The notes beneath the pieces are model-generated. The model was not told the origin of the DNA. It was given only the letters and a program-made list of their open reading frames with translations, and did no database searches. 64,000 bases of DNA from the NCBI GenBank assembly GCA_016790515.1, contig JAEUOY010000156.1, positions 1 through 64,000 of the forward strand. The letters run 5' to 3'. A program made the position numbers and the translations under genes. Every line of letters starts with the position of its first letter. Positions within the stretch are counted from its first letter, which is position 1. Origin of the DNA: Burkholderiaceae bacterium. Its GTDB lineage: Bacteria; Pseudomonadota; Gammaproteobacteria; Burkholderiales; Burkholderiaceae_C. Positions 17,124-26,409 of the stretch are shown here, piece after piece.

Positions 17124-18297
17124 TCGGCTCGCTGTCCTGGTCATCAACCAGATCTCGGCGTCGGGCCTGTCGCGGCTGCCGGCCGAGAGCTACCGCGTCG
17201 GCAAGGAGGTCGCCGACCCGGCGGCGATCCTGGTGCGATCGGCCGACCTGCACGCGATGGCCATCCCGGCCAGCGTGCGGGCGATCGGCCGCGCCGGCGC
17301 CGGCACCAACAATATCCCGGTGGCGGCGATGAGCGCGCGCGGCGTGCCGGTGTTCAATGCCCCCGGCGCCAACGCCAACGCGGTCAAGGAGCTGGTGCTC
17401 GCCGGCATGCTGCTGGCCGCGCGCAACATCGCGCCGGCGCTGCGCTTCGTCGCCGCGCTCGACCCGGCCGCGCCCGACCTCGACCAGCGGGTCGAGGACG
17501 GCAAGAAGAACTTCGCCGGCTACGAGCTGGCGGGCCAGGCCCTGGGCATCATCGGCCTGGGCAAGATCGGCTGCCTGGTCGCCGACGCGGCGATCAAGCT
17601 GGGCATGCAGGTGCTCGGCTTCGACCCCGAGATCACCGTCGACGCGGCCTGGAGCCTGCCTTCGCAGGTGCGGCGCGCCACCAGCGTCAACGAGGTGCTG
17701 AAGCACTCGCAGTTCGTCACGCTGCACGTGCCGCTGGTCGAGGCCACGCGCCACCTGGTCAACGACGCCAACATCGGCCTGATGCGGCGCGGCGCGGTGC
17801 TGATGAACTTCAGCCGCGAGGGCGTGGTCAGCGACGGCGCGGTGCTCGACGCGCTGACCAACCACCGGCTGGGCCAGTATGTCTGCGACTTTCCCGGCGC
17901 CGCGATCCACGGCCACCCGCAGGTGGTGGCGCTGCCGCACCTGGGCGCCTCGACCCGCGAGGCCGAGGAGAACTGCGCCGTGATGGTCGTCGACCAGCTG
18001 CGCGACTACCTCGAGCACGGCAATGTCACGAACGCGGTCAACTTCCCGCAGGTGGCGATGGCGCGCGAATCGGCCTACCGGGTGGCGATCGCCAACGCCA
18101 ACGTGCCCAACATGCTGGGCCAGATCTCCACCGCGATGGCGCAGGCCGGGCTGAACATCCACAACATGGTCAACAAGTCGCGCGGCGAGATGGCCTACAC
18201 CCTGGTCGACGTCGACAGCCCGGTGCTGCCCGCGGTGCAGGACAGCCTCGCGGCGATCCACGGCGTGCTGGCGGTGCGCTACCTGCCGGCGGGTTGA
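17116..18297 (+). CDS. serA: D-3-phosphoglycerate dehydrogenase
   Basis: This 393-residue D-2-hydroxyacid dehydrogenase has [12 protein letters not shown] in the catalytic domain, the NAD-binding motif [17 protein letters not shown] with the catalytic arginine region and LPHLGAST with the catalytic histidine. A C-terminal ACT domain (about 320-390: [24 protein letters not shown]) indicates feedback control by serine. It oxidises 3-phosphoglycerate to 3-phosphohydroxypyruvate, the substrate for the upstream serC product. Its ATG lies inside the serC 3' end (ATGGCTGA), so the two are coupled. Confidence 0.93.
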   Translation: MADRLAVLVINQISASGLSRLPAESYRVGKEVADPAAILVRSADLHAMAIPASVRAIGRAGAGTNNIPVAAMSARGVPVFNAPGANANAVKELVLAGMLLAARNIAPALRFVAALDPAAPDLDQRVEDGKKNFAGYELAGQALGIIGLGKIGCLVADAAIKLGMQVLGFDPEITVDAAWSLPSQVRRATSVNEVLKHSQFVTLHVPLVEATRHLVNDANIGLMRRGAVLMNFSREGVVSDGAVLDALTNHRLGQYVCDFPGAAIHGHPQVVALPHLGASTREAEENCAVMVVDQLRDYLEHGNVTNAVNFPQVAMARESAYRVAIANANVPNMLGQISTAMAQAGLNIHNMVNKSRGEMAYTLVDVDSPVLPAVQDSLAAIHGVLAVRYLPAG

Positions 18298-18309
18298 GAG
18301 CCCGGGCTG

Positions 18310-18969
18310 CTAGACCCAGGCGAACTTCGGCTGCTCGAAGTGCGCCACCCGGGTATCGCGGCCCAGGATGCAGACCTCGCGGAACTGGTAGATCAGCGCC
18401 GCGGTCGGCGCGGCGATCCAGTTGTCGCCGACCGGCATCTTCAGCACCGGGTGCGGGCTGCCTTCCAGCGGCTCGAGGATCGGCGCATCGGCGCGAAGGA
18501 ATTCGGTGACCGGGATGCGGTGGATGCTGGCCACCTCGGCCGGGTCGGGCGTCAGCTTGCGCGCCTCGCCGGCCCACACCACCACCGGCGTCATTGCGAA
18601 GCCCGAGCGGGTGACGAAGGTGTCGAGCCGGCCCAGCACGTCGGCCTCGGTCAGCTGCAGGCCGACCTCCTCGGCCAGCTCGCGCAGCGCGGTCTGCTCG
18701 GGCGTCTCGCCGGCGTCGATGCGGCCGCCCGGCAGCGCCCACTGCCCGGCGTGGCGGCGCAGGTGCTTCGCGCGTTTGGTCAAGATCAGCGCGGCCTGGG
18801 TGCTCCAGTGGCCGGTCTTCGCCAGGCCCCACAGGCCCGAGCCGGGGCCCTCGTCGGTGATCGCCAGCGCCACCGCGGCGCGCTTGAGCCCGGCCTCGTC
18901 GGGCGCGTGGCGCGGCCAGGCGGCCAGCCGCTCGGCCAGTTGCCGGCGCAGCGCGTCGTCTCGCTGCAT
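18310..18969 (-). CDS. Nudix hydrolase, CoA pyrophosphatase type
   Basis: This 219-residue Nudix protein has a complete Nudix box (GGRIDAGETPEQTALRELAE then EVGL). The surrounding pattern LTKRAKHLRRHAGQWALPGG is typical of CoA/acyl-CoA pyrophosphatases. Such enzymes cleave CoA or acyl-CoA to 3',5'-ADP and phosphopantetheine derivatives. It is the last gene of a minus-strand acyl-CoA operon and its ATG overlaps the stop of the crotonase gene (TGATG), which supports a role in CoA-ester turnover. Its 3' end converges on serA with only a few bases between them. Confidence 0.85.
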   Translation of the reverse strand: MQRDDALRRQLAERLAAWPRHAPDEAGLKRAAVALAITDEGPGSGLWGLAKTGHWSTQAALILTKRAKHLRRHAGQWALPGGRIDAGETPEQTALRELAEEVGLQLTEADVLGRLDTFVTRSGFAMTPVVVWAGEARKLTPDPAEVASIHRIPVTEFLRADAPILEPLEGSPHPVLKMPVGDNWIAAPTAALIYQFREVCILGRDTRVAHFEQPKFAWV

Positions 18970-19787
18970 CAGGCGGCGTCGACCTTGAACACCGGCGCGC
19001 GCTTCTCCAGGTTGGCACGCACGGCTTCGAGCTGGTTGGGCTGGCCCATCAGCGCGACCTGCTCGTCGCTCTCGGCCTGCAGGATCGCCCGCGCACTGTC
19101 GGCCAGCACCTGGCTGGACAGGTTCATCAGCCGCTTGTCGGCGCGCAGCGCGCTGGGGCTGCGCTGGGCCAGCGCCTGGGCCATCGCGCGGGCCTCGGCC
19201 AGCGGGTCGGCGCAGACGCGGGTGGCCAGGCCCAGCGCAACCGCCTCGATGCCGTCGACGATGCGGCCGGTGTAGGTCAGCTCGCGGGCGTGGTCGTCGC
19301 GCACCAGGCCGCGCATCAGCACGACGCCGGCCATGTCGGGCACCAGGCCCCACTTGATCTCCATCACGCTCATCTTCAGGTCGGCGGTGACGAGCCGGAT
19401 GTCGGCGCCCAGCGCCACCTGCAGCCCGCCGCCGAAGGCGACGCCGTGCACCGCGGCGATCACCGGCACCGGGATCTCGCGCCAGCCCAGGCCGACGAAC
19501 TGCGCCGAATTGGCGATGCCGTGGGTGCGCGGCCGCAGGTCGCGCGTGCCGCCGGGCTCGCCGCTGTTGAGCTTGGCCATGCGGCCCATGTCCAGCCCGG
19601 CGCAGAAGGCCTTGCCTTCGCCGTGCAGCACGACGGCGCGCAGGTTCTTCTCGGCTTTCAAGCGGGTGATCGCCGCGGCCAGCGCGTCGAACATCTCGAA
19701 ATCGAGCGCGTTCATCTTGTCGCTGCGCACCAGCGCGACGTCGGCGACGCCGTGGGAATCGATCTCGATGCGGACGCGGTTGTCCAT
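18969..19787 (-). CDS. Enoyl-CoA hydratase/isomerase family protein (crotonase)
   Basis: This 272-residue crotonase has KMNALDFEMF, the oxyanion-hole region KAFCAGLDMG and HGVAFGGGLQVALGADIR. The second region has MEIKWGLVPDM, where the catalytic glutamate may be replaced, so hydratase versus isomerase activity is open. The C-terminus has EAVRANLEKRAPVF. It lies downstream of the acyl-CoA dehydrogenase genes after a gap of about 200 bases and immediately upstream of the Nudix gene, and is probably part of the same catabolic unit. Confidence 0.85.
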   Translation of the reverse strand: MDNRVRIEIDSHGVADVALVRSDKMNALDFEMFDALAAAITRLKAEKNLRAVVLHGEGKAFCAGLDMGRMAKLNSGEPGGTRDLRPRTHGIANSAQFVGLGWREIPVPVIAAVHGVAFGGGLQVALGADIRLVTADLKMSVMEIKWGLVPDMAGVVLMRGLVRDDHARELTYTGRIVDGIEAVALGLATRVCADPLAEARAMAQALAQRSPSALRADKRLMNLSSQVLADSARAILQAESDEQVALMGQPNQLEAVRANLEKRAPVFKVDAA

Positions 19788-19994
19788 GCGGGTCTCCTCG
19801 TGGGGGTATCGAACGATTCTCGCGGTCGCAGGTCAAGTGGCCTGTCACCAAGGCTTCAACCTGGGGCCGGCCTGTTCAGAGCGCCGGCAACGGCACCGCC
19901 TCGACGCCCATTGCCGTCCGCAGCGCCGCGTCCAGCGCCGCCAGTGGCAGCGGACGGCGCGAGGTCGGCTCGAGATAGGCGCCGTCCGATGCGA

Positions 19995-20801
19995 TCAGCT
20001 CAGCGCCTGCCCATACACCGGCTTGCGCTTCTCGAGAAACGCCCGGATGCCCTCCTGGAAATCGCCGCCGCGGGTGCACAGCACCTGGTTGCGGTCTTCC
20101 ATCGCGATCGCCGCGCGCAGGCCTTGGGCGTCGATGTTCTGGTTCAGGCAGTCCTTGGTCAGGCGCAGCGCCAGCGGCGTGGCGTTGAGCATCTCGTCGG
20201 CCAGCGCGCGGGCCTCGGCCTGCAGCGCGGCGAAGCTGTCCACCTTGCTGACCAGGCCCAGCGCCAGCGCCCGCTGGGCCTCGAGGAAGCGCCCGGTCAG
20301 CAGCATCTCGGAGGCCACCGACGCGCCCACCATGCGCGGCAGGAAGTAGCTCGACCCCATGTCGCAGCCCGACACGCCGATCTTGATGAACGCGGCATTG
20401 AAGCGCGCCTCGGGCGTCGCCAGCCGGATGTCGCTGGCCAGCGCGATGCCCAGCCCGCCGCCGCTGGCCGGCCCCTGCACGATGCTGACGATCGGCTGCG
20501 GGCACTCGCGCATCGCGATCATGATGTCGCGGATGGACTTCTGGCCGTCGAAGCCGGCCTGCACGTCGGCCGGCGCCGCGCCGACCCGGTCCTTCAGGTC
20601 CAGCCCGGCGCAATAGGCCCGGCCGGCGCCCTGCAGCACCACCACGCGGATCTCGGGCCGGTCCTCCAGCGCCTGGAAGTAGTGGCGCAGCGCGTCGGTC
20701 AGGCCCCGGTTCAGCGCGTTCAGGCGCTCGGGCCGGTTCATCGTCAGCCAGGCGACGCCGCCTTGCTCGTCGATCAGCAGCGGGTTCTCGGCTTCAGCCA
20801 T
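19995..20801 (-). CDS. Enoyl-CoA hydratase family protein (crotonase)
   Basis: This 268-residue crotonase carries MNRPERLNALNRG, AYCAGLDLKD, QGPASGGGLGIALASDIRLA and FIKIGVSGCDMGSSYFLPR. The C-terminal EGIRAFLEKRKPVY is typical of the family. It is likely to hydrate enoyl-CoA made by the dehydrogenases encoded just upstream. Its ATG overlaps the stop of the acyl-CoA dehydrogenase gene (TGATG), so it is translationally coupled. It is distinct in sequence from the second crotonase at 18969-19787; the two may act on different intermediates. Confidence 0.87.
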   Translation of the reverse strand: MAEAENPLLIDEQGGVAWLTMNRPERLNALNRGLTDALRHYFQALEDRPEIRVVVLQGAGRAYCAGLDLKDRVGAAPADVQAGFDGQKSIRDIMIAMRECPQPIVSIVQGPASGGGLGIALASDIRLATPEARFNAAFIKIGVSGCDMGSSYFLPRMVGASVASEMLLTGRFLEAQRALALGLVSKVDSFAALQAEARALADEMLNATPLALRLTKDCLNQNIDAQGLRAAIAMEDRNQVLCTRGGDFQEGIRAFLEKRKPVYGQALS

Positions 20802-21949
20802 CACAGCGCCCTCGAGATGACTTCCTTCATGATCTCGCTGGTGCCGCCGTAGATGCGCTGCACCCGCGCGTCGGCGTACATCCGGGCGATCAGGTACTCG
20901 TTCATGAAGCCGTAGCCGCCGAACAGCTGCAGGCACTCGTCGAGCACCCTGCCCTGCTGCTCGCTGCCCCACAGCTTGGCCATGCTGGCGGTGGCCGTGT
21001 CCAGCGTGCCGGCGACCAGCTGCTCGACGCAGCGGTCGATGAAGGCGCGGCCGACCTGGATGGTGGTGGCCACCTCGGCCAGCTTGAAGCGGGTGTTCTG
21101 CAGGTCGGCGATCGGCTTGCCGAAGGCCTTGCGTTCACGCACGTAGTCCAGCGTGGCGGCGTAGGCGCCTTCCATGCAGGCCAGCGCGGAGACGCCGATG
21201 ATCAGCCGCTCGTACGGCAGGTCGCCCATCAGCTGGTAGAAGCCCTGGCCCTCGGCGCCGCCCAGCAGGTTGGCCTCGGGCACCACGACATCGTCGAAGA
21301 ACAGCTCGGAAGTGTCCTGCGACTTCATGCCCATCTTGTCGAGCACGCGCCCGACCCGGAACCCGGTACAGCCCTCGGTCTCGACGATCAGGATCGAGGT
21401 GCCGCGAGCGCCCTGCGTCGGGTCGGTCTTGCAGACCACCAGCACCACGCCGGCGAGGAAGCCGTTGGTGATGAAGGTCTTGCTGCCGTTGATCACATAC
21501 CGGCCGTCGCGCTTCTCGGCCCGCGTGCGGATGCCCTGCAGGTCCGACCCGGCGCCCGGTTCGGTCATCGCGATCGCGCCGACCAGCTCGCCGCTGGCCA
21601 GCTTCGGCAGGTACTTCTGCCTCTGCTCGGGCGTGCCGTGATTCAGGAAGTAGTGCGCGACGATCGAGTGCACCGAGTTGGCCCAGCCGCTCAGTCCGCG
21701 GCGAGCGCACTCCTCGTACAACACCGCCTCATGGCGGAAGTCGCCGCCGCCGCCGCCGTATTCCTCGGGGATGTCGGTGCACAGCAGGCCCAGCTCGCCG
21801 GCCTTGCGCCAGACGGCATGGCCGACATGGCCGCGCTTGCGCGCCGCCTCGTCGTCGGGCAGCAGCTCCTGCTCGACGAAGCGGACGCAGGTGTCGCGCC
21901 AGCGGTCGAGGTCCTCGTCGGTCCAGCTGCGGGTGAAGTTCATCGGCAT
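20801..21949 (-). CDS. Acyl-CoA dehydrogenase (long-chain/LCAD-like)
   Basis: This 382-residue FAD enzyme has the full acyl-CoA dehydrogenase layout: IPEEYGGGGGDF, AMTEPGAGSDLQGIRT, NGSKTFITNG and QLFGGYGFMNEY, ending RIYGGTSEIMKEVI. Glycine replaces the usual glutamate in the last motif, as in long-chain type enzymes. The candidate catalytic base is the glutamate in LPYERLIIG. It introduces a trans-2 double bond into an acyl-CoA and passes electrons to electron-transfer flavoprotein. The ATG at MPMNF was chosen because AGGAG lies nine bases upstream. Confidence 0.92.
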   Translation of the reverse strand: MPMNFTRSWTDEDLDRWRDTCVRFVEQELLPDDEAARKRGHVGHAVWRKAGELGLLCTDIPEEYGGGGGDFRHEAVLYEECARRGLSGWANSVHSIVAHYFLNHGTPEQRQKYLPKLASGELVGAIAMTEPGAGSDLQGIRTRAEKRDGRYVINGSKTFITNGFLAGVVLVVCKTDPTQGARGTSILIVETEGCTGFRVGRVLDKMGMKSQDTSELFFDDVVVPEANLLGGAEGQGFYQLMGDLPYERLIIGVSALACMEGAYAATLDYVRERKAFGKPIADLQNTRFKLAEVATTIQVGRAFIDRCVEQLVAGTLDTATASMAKLWGSEQQGRVLDECLQLFGGYGFMNEYLIARMYADARVQRIYGGTSEIMKEVISRAL

Positions 21950-21974
21950 CGAAGGTTCTCCTGGAAATCCGGGG

Positions 21975-23102
21975 TCAGCACTCGGCGGCAAGGGCACTCA
22001 GCCGTGCCACCTGGCGCAGGTGCACGTCGACGCCGCCCATCAGCTGTTCGATCAGCGTCAGCCGCTTGAAGCCGTGGCCGACGCTCAGTTCGTCGGTCAT
22101 GCCCATGCCGCCGTGCAGCTGCACCGCGCCCTGGCCGACCGCCTTGGCCGCGCGCGCCACCGCCACCTGGGCCGAGGCCACCGCGCGGCGGCGTTGCGCT
22201 GCCGGCGCATCGACCTGCGAGAGCGTGGCGCCGACCAGCGCACGGGCCAGCTGCAGCGCCATGTGCATGTCGGCCAGCCGGTGCTGCAGCACCTGGAAGC
22301 TGGACAGCGGCACGCCGAACTGCTTGCGCTGGCGCACGTAGTCCAGCGTCTCGCGCAACAGGCGCTGCATCACGCCGACGGCTTCGGCGCCGCTGGCGAG
22401 CTGGGTGATGTCGACCGCGTGCTCGATCGCCGGCAGCGCATCGCCGTCGCCCAGCAGCGCGACGACCGGCGTGGCGTCGAAGCCCAGTTCGGCGCCCCAG
22501 CTGCCGTCGGCCAGCCGCAGGTCGCGACGGCTGACACCGGCAGCACCCGGGTCGACCAGCGCGACGCGCAGCGTGCCGGCCGCGTCGCGCGCACTGACCA
22601 GCCAATGGGTGGCGCAGGGCGCGGCGCGCACCACCGCCTTGCGGCCGCTCAGCCGCAGCGCATCGCCGGCGCCGCCGAGGCAGCTGTCGACCTGGGTCAG
22701 GTCGTGCCGGGCGGCCGGCTCCAGCGCGGCCAGCACCGGCCGCACTGCGCCGTCGGCCACGCCGGCCAGCAGTTGCCTGGAGCGCTCGCCGCCCAGCTGC
22801 AGCAGCAGACCGGCGCCGCTGACGGCGCAGGCCAGGTAGGGCTCGGGCAACAGTGCATGGCCGAGCGCCTGCGCGATCAGCAGGTGCTCGGCCAGAGCGC
22901 CGCCCTGCCCGCCCAGTGCCTCGGGCAGCGCGGCGCCGAGCAGGCCCAGCTCCTGCGACAGGCCGCGCCACAGCGGCGCAATCGCCTCGGGGCTGGCCAG
23001 CAGCGCGGCGCGGCGCTCGAAGGGCGCGTTGTCGTCCAGCCAGCGCGCCAGGCTGTCCTGCATCAGCGCCTGGGTGTCGTCTCGTTCGAGGATCGGATCC
23101 AT
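21975..23102 (-). CDS. Acyl-CoA dehydrogenase family protein, shorter subunit type
   Basis: In this 375-residue protein the central region is divergent, but the C-terminal half is clearly acyl-CoA dehydrogenase: ETLDYVRQRKQFGVPL, FQVLQHRLADMHM and QLHGGMGMTDELSVGH. It lacks the usual GTSEI end motif. Such shorter paralogues often pair with a longer acyl-CoA dehydrogenase to form heterotetramers, for example in steroid side-chain or branched-acid breakdown. The partner is likely the 401-residue enzyme whose gene ends eight bases upstream. The gene order and spacing support a heteromeric complex, which is inference. Confidence 0.85.
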   Translation of the reverse strand: MDPILERDDTQALMQDSLARWLDDNAPFERRAALLASPEAIAPLWRGLSQELGLLGAALPEALGGQGGALAEHLLIAQALGHALLPEPYLACAVSGAGLLLQLGGERSRQLLAGVADGAVRPVLAALEPAARHDLTQVDSCLGGAGDALRLSGRKAVVRAAPCATHWLVSARDAAGTLRVALVDPGAAGVSRRDLRLADGSWGAELGFDATPVVALLGDGDALPAIEHAVDITQLASGAEAVGVMQRLLRETLDYVRQRKQFGVPLSSFQVLQHRLADMHMALQLARALVGATLSQVDAPAAQRRRAVASAQVAVARAAKAVGQGAVQLHGGMGMTDELSVGHGFKRLTLIEQLMGGVDVHLRQVARLSALAAEC

Positions 23103-23110
23103 CGTGGGCC

Positions 23111-24316
23111 TCAGTGGCTCAGCAGGTGCTGGGCGATGATGTTGCGCTGCACTTCGTTGGTGCCGGCGTAGATCGAGGCCGCGCGGTCGTTGAGGTAGCT
23201 GGTCATCGCGAACACCGCATCCTCGGGCAGCGCCAGCGCGTGCCGGCCACAGTCGGCCAGCGGCAAGCGCGCCGCGCCGTAGGCGCCGGCGATCGTCACG
23301 CCGATCTCGGTGATGGTCTGCTTCAGCTCGGTGCCCAGCAGCTTGCCGATCGACGGCGCGATCGGCTGCTCGACGCCGCGGATGCGCGCGGCCAGCACCT
23401 GCTGCTCGAGCGCGTGCAGCGCGTCGATGCGGCATTCGGCGTCGGCCAGCGCACGCTCGACGTCGCGCTTCTCGTCGTCGCCGGCCGGCCGGCCGGCGAA
23501 GGCGGCGCGGGCCATGGCATGCAGGCGGCGCAGCCGGGCGCGCAGCGCCGGCGTGTAGGCGCCGCCGCGCTCGTGCACCAGCAGGTACTTGGCGATCGTC
23601 CAGCCGCGGTTCTCCTCGCCCAGCAGCGCCGAGGCCGGCACCCGCACGTCGTCGAAGAACACCTGGTTCAGCTCGTGGTCGCCCGAGATGCTGATGATCG
23701 GCCGCACCGTGATGCCGGGCAGGTTCATGTCGAACAGCAGGAAGCTGATGCCCTGCTGCGCCTTGCCCGACGAATCGGTGCGCACCAGGCAGAAGATCCT
23801 GTTGGCCCGGTGCGCGTGGGTGGTCCAGATCTTGGTGCCGTTGAGCACGTACTCGTCGGCCTGCCTGACGGCGCGGCACTGCAGCGATGCCAGGTCCGAG
23901 CCCGAGCCCGGCTCGCTGTAGCCCTGGCACCAATAGTCGTCGCCCGAGCGGATGCCGGGCAGCCAGCGCTGCTTCTGCTCGGGCGTGCCGAAGGCCAGCA
24001 CCACCGGCGCGACCATGCGCGCCCCCTGCGGCGCCAGCACCGGCGCGCCGGCGGTCGCCAGCTCGCTGGCGAAGATGTCGTGCTGGCGCGGGCTCCAGCC
24101 GCAACCGCCCCATTCGACCGGCCAGTGCGGCACGCTCCAGCCCTTCTTCGCGAGGATCCGGAACCAGGCCTGGCCGTCGTCGTAGTCGCTGAAGACGCCG
24201 GCGCTGCGGCGCCCGGCCAGCCGCAGTTCGGGGCTCAGCTCGGCTGCCAGGAAGGCGCGCACTTCGTCGCGGAAGGCGGTATCGACGGGATTGGACGGGC
24301 TCATCTCGCTCGCCAT
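23111..24316 (-). CDS. Acyl-CoA dehydrogenase, larger subunit type
   Basis: This 401-residue acyl-CoA dehydrogenase has WPVEWGGCGWSPRQHDIF, QGYSEPGSGSDLASLQ, NGTKIWTTHAH and a C-terminal ASIYAGTNEVQRNIIA, where alanine stands at the usual glutamate position. It probably forms a complex with the shorter paralogue encoded directly downstream. It is the first gene of the minus-strand operon and is divergent from the acyl-CoA ligase at 24448, with a shared promoter region of about 130 bases. The ATG is supported by GGAG eight bases upstream. Confidence 0.9.
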   Translation of the reverse strand: MASEMSPSNPVDTAFRDEVRAFLAAELSPELRLAGRRSAGVFSDYDDGQAWFRILAKKGWSVPHWPVEWGGCGWSPRQHDIFASELATAGAPVLAPQGARMVAPVVLAFGTPEQKQRWLPGIRSGDDYWCQGYSEPGSGSDLASLQCRAVRQADEYVLNGTKIWTTHAHRANRIFCLVRTDSSGKAQQGISFLLFDMNLPGITVRPIISISGDHELNQVFFDDVRVPASALLGEENRGWTIAKYLLVHERGGAYTPALRARLRRLHAMARAAFAGRPAGDDEKRDVERALADAECRIDALHALEQQVLAARIRGVEQPIAPSIGKLLGTELKQTITEIGVTIAGAYGAARLPLADCGRHALALPEDAVFAMTSYLNDRAASIYAGTNEVQRNIIAQHLLSH

Positions 24317-24447
24317 GGGCGAATTCTCCGCAATGGGACGACTTCCAGTGTCCAGGAACGACCGCGCCGCATGAATCGTCGAAAGCGACGATGTCAGCCC
24401 CCCGCCCCGGCCGCTTCAATCCGGAAGCCTGGAAGGATCCCGCCGCC

Positions 24448-26043
24448 ATGAGCACCCCGTCCCCGACCCCGCCCGCGACCATCGCCGACTGGCTGGGCCA
24501 GGCCGCGCGCCAGCGCGGCAACGCCGCCGCCTACATCGACGCCGACCGATCGCACGGCTGGGCCGAGGTCGACGCCGCCAGCGACCGCATGGCCTGCGGC
24601 CTGATGGGCCTGGGGCTGCAGCGCGGCGACCGCATCGGCGTGCTGGCGCTGAACCAGATCGAATGGCTGTGGCTGTTCTACGCCGCGGCCAAGATCGGCG
24701 TCGCGGTGGTGGCCTTGAGCGTGCGCTATCGCGACAACGAGCTGGCGACCATGCTGTCCGACAGCCAGACCAGGGCGGTGTTCACGCTGGCCGGGCACGA
24801 AGGCTTCGACTTCATCGCGATGTTCGCCCGCCTGGGGCCGCAATTGCCGGCGCTGCGCCATGTCATCGCCATCGGCGGCATCGGCCTGAACAGCCTGGAC
24901 GCGCTGGCCGCCACGCCGCTGGAAGCCGGCCGGCTGTCGGCCGCCCGCCGGCGCGTCAGCGCGCAGGACGTGGCGATGGTGATCTACACCTCGGGCACCA
25001 CCGGCCGGCCCAAGGGCGCCGGGCTGACGCACCTGAGCCTGCTGGCCAGCGCCGCGGCGCAGGCCGCACACACCCGGGTCGGCGACGCCGACCTGATCCA
25101 CCTGGCCAACCCGCTGAACCATGTCGGCGGCATCACCTGCGGCGTGCTGACCCACCTGGTGGGCGGCGGCACCATCGTGCTGGTCCCCGAGTTCAAGGCC
25201 GACCGGCTGGTCACGCTGATGCAGCAGCACCGGCCGACCATCGTCGCCGGCGTGCCGACGATGCTGACGCTGCTGCTGATGAACCCGCGGGTCGACCGGG
25301 TCGATTTCAGCGCGGTGCGGCTGGTCTTCTCGGGCGGATCGAACGTCGACGCGGTGCTGCTCGAGCGCCTGGGCCGGCAGATGCCCAACGCGACGCTGAT
25401 GAACCTGTACGGCCTGACCGAGACCTCCGGCGCGATCGTGATGACCCCCTGGGAGCGCACGGCCGAGGACCTGATGACCACGATCGGCCTGCCGTTTGCC
25501 GGCGCGCAGCTGCGCATTGCCGGGCCGAATGGCGAGGCCTTGCCACCCGGTGCGGTCGGCGAGCTGTGGTTCAAGGGCGTCGGCGTGGTGCCGGGCTACA
25601 TCGGCGCGGCCGCCGGCGCCGGCTTCTCGGCCGACGGCTGGCTGCAGACCGGCGACTTGGGGCTGGTCGCTGCGCGCGGCGTCATCACGCTGAAGGGCCG
25701 CAAGAAGGACATGTACATCCAGGGCGGCTTCAACGTCTACCCGGCCGAGGTCGAGGCGCTGATCAACCGCCACCCGCAGGTGGTGATGGCCGCGGTGATC
25801 GGCATGCCCGATCCGGTGATGGGCGAAATCGGCCGCGCCTATGTGATCGCCCGGCCCGGCAGCGGCCTGAACGAGGCCGAGCTGCGGCGCTGGTGCGCCG
25901 AGCACCTGGCCGACTACAAGGTGCCGCGCCAGGTGCTGCTGCGCGAGGCGCTGCCGATGACGCCGGCCGGCAAGATCCACAAGGCCGCGCTGCGCGACGA
26001 GCTCGCCGGCGAGGCGCCGGCCGGGGTCATAGCCGGCGGCTGA
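24448..26043 (+). CDS. AMP-dependent acyl-CoA synthetase/ligase
   Basis: This 531-residue ANL-superfamily enzyme has the P-loop VIYTSGTTGRPKGA, the A5 region NLYGLTETSG, LQTGDLG, the hinge LKGRKKDMYIQGG and the C-terminal lysine region PMTPAGKIHKAAL. It activates a carboxylic acid with ATP and joins it to CoA, feeding the divergent acyl-CoA dehydrogenase operon. The substrate could be a fatty, cyclic or aromatic acid. The start at MSTPSP is supported by GGAAGGA upstream. Its 3' end overlaps the convergent arsenate-reductase-like gene by 17 bases. Confidence 0.9.
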   Translation: MSTPSPTPPATIADWLGQAARQRGNAAAYIDADRSHGWAEVDAASDRMACGLMGLGLQRGDRIGVLALNQIEWLWLFYAAAKIGVAVVALSVRYRDNELATMLSDSQTRAVFTLAGHEGFDFIAMFARLGPQLPALRHVIAIGGIGLNSLDALAATPLEAGRLSAARRRVSAQDVAMVIYTSGTTGRPKGAGLTHLSLLASAAAQAAHTRVGDADLIHLANPLNHVGGITCGVLTHLVGGGTIVLVPEFKADRLVTLMQQHRPTIVAGVPTMLTLLLMNPRVDRVDFSAVRLVFSGGSNVDAVLLERLGRQMPNATLMNLYGLTETSGAIVMTPWERTAEDLMTTIGLPFAGAQLRIAGPNGEALPPGAVGELWFKGVGVVPGYIGAAAGAGFSADGWLQTGDLGLVAARGVITLKGRKKDMYIQGGFNVYPAEVEALINRHPQVVMAAVIGMPDPVMGEIGRAYVIARPGSGLNEAELRRWCAEHLADYKVPRQVLLREALPMTPAGKIHKAALRDELAGEAPAGVIAGG

Positions 26044-26383
26044 AGTCGTCGGCGTCGAAGCCGACGGTGGTCGTGCCGTCGGGCCAGGCCACCACCGGAC
26101 GCTTGATCACGCTGGGCTGGGCCAGCATCAGCGCGCGGGCGCTGGCGGCGTCGACCACCGCGGCCTGGGTGGGCCCGTCGAGCCTGCGCCAGGACGTGCC
26201 CTGGCGGTTGACGAGCCGCTCCCAGCCGAGCGCGGCAATCCAGCCGTCGAGCCGGTCGGCGGGCACGCCCGCCTTCTTGAAATCGTGGAAGGCGACCTCG
26301 GCGCCCTGGCCGGCCAGCCAGGCCCGGGCGCGCTTGACGGTGTCGCAGTTGGGGATGCCGTAGAGGGTCAACGAGGCGGTCAT
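26027..26383 (-). CDS. ArsC/Spx family protein (YffB-like)
   Basis: This 118-residue thioredoxin-fold protein has LYGIPNCDTVKRARAWL, with a single cysteine in the ArsC position, and a C-terminal SVIKRPVVAWPDG typical of YffB. Members resemble arsenate reductase but several lack arsenate activity and may be glutathione-dependent thiol proteins. It is followed on the same strand after 26 bases by nothing coding; the lipoprotein gene lies upstream of it, so the two could share a transcript. Confidence 0.88.
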   Translation of the reverse strand: MTASLTLYGIPNCDTVKRARAWLAGQGAEVAFHDFKKAGVPADRLDGWIAALGWERLVNRQGTSWRRLDGPTQAAVVDAASARALMLAQPSVIKRPVVAWPDGTTTVGFDADDFSRRL

Positions 26384-26409
26384 GGCAGTTCAGCGGGCTG
26401 CAGCGCGGG

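Noticed and set aside
19788..19994. Short minus-strand segment between the two crotonase genes with partly protein-like sequence (ELIASDGAYLEPTSRRPL)
   Set aside because: It has no start, no recognised family and is too short to call; at most a gene remnant.
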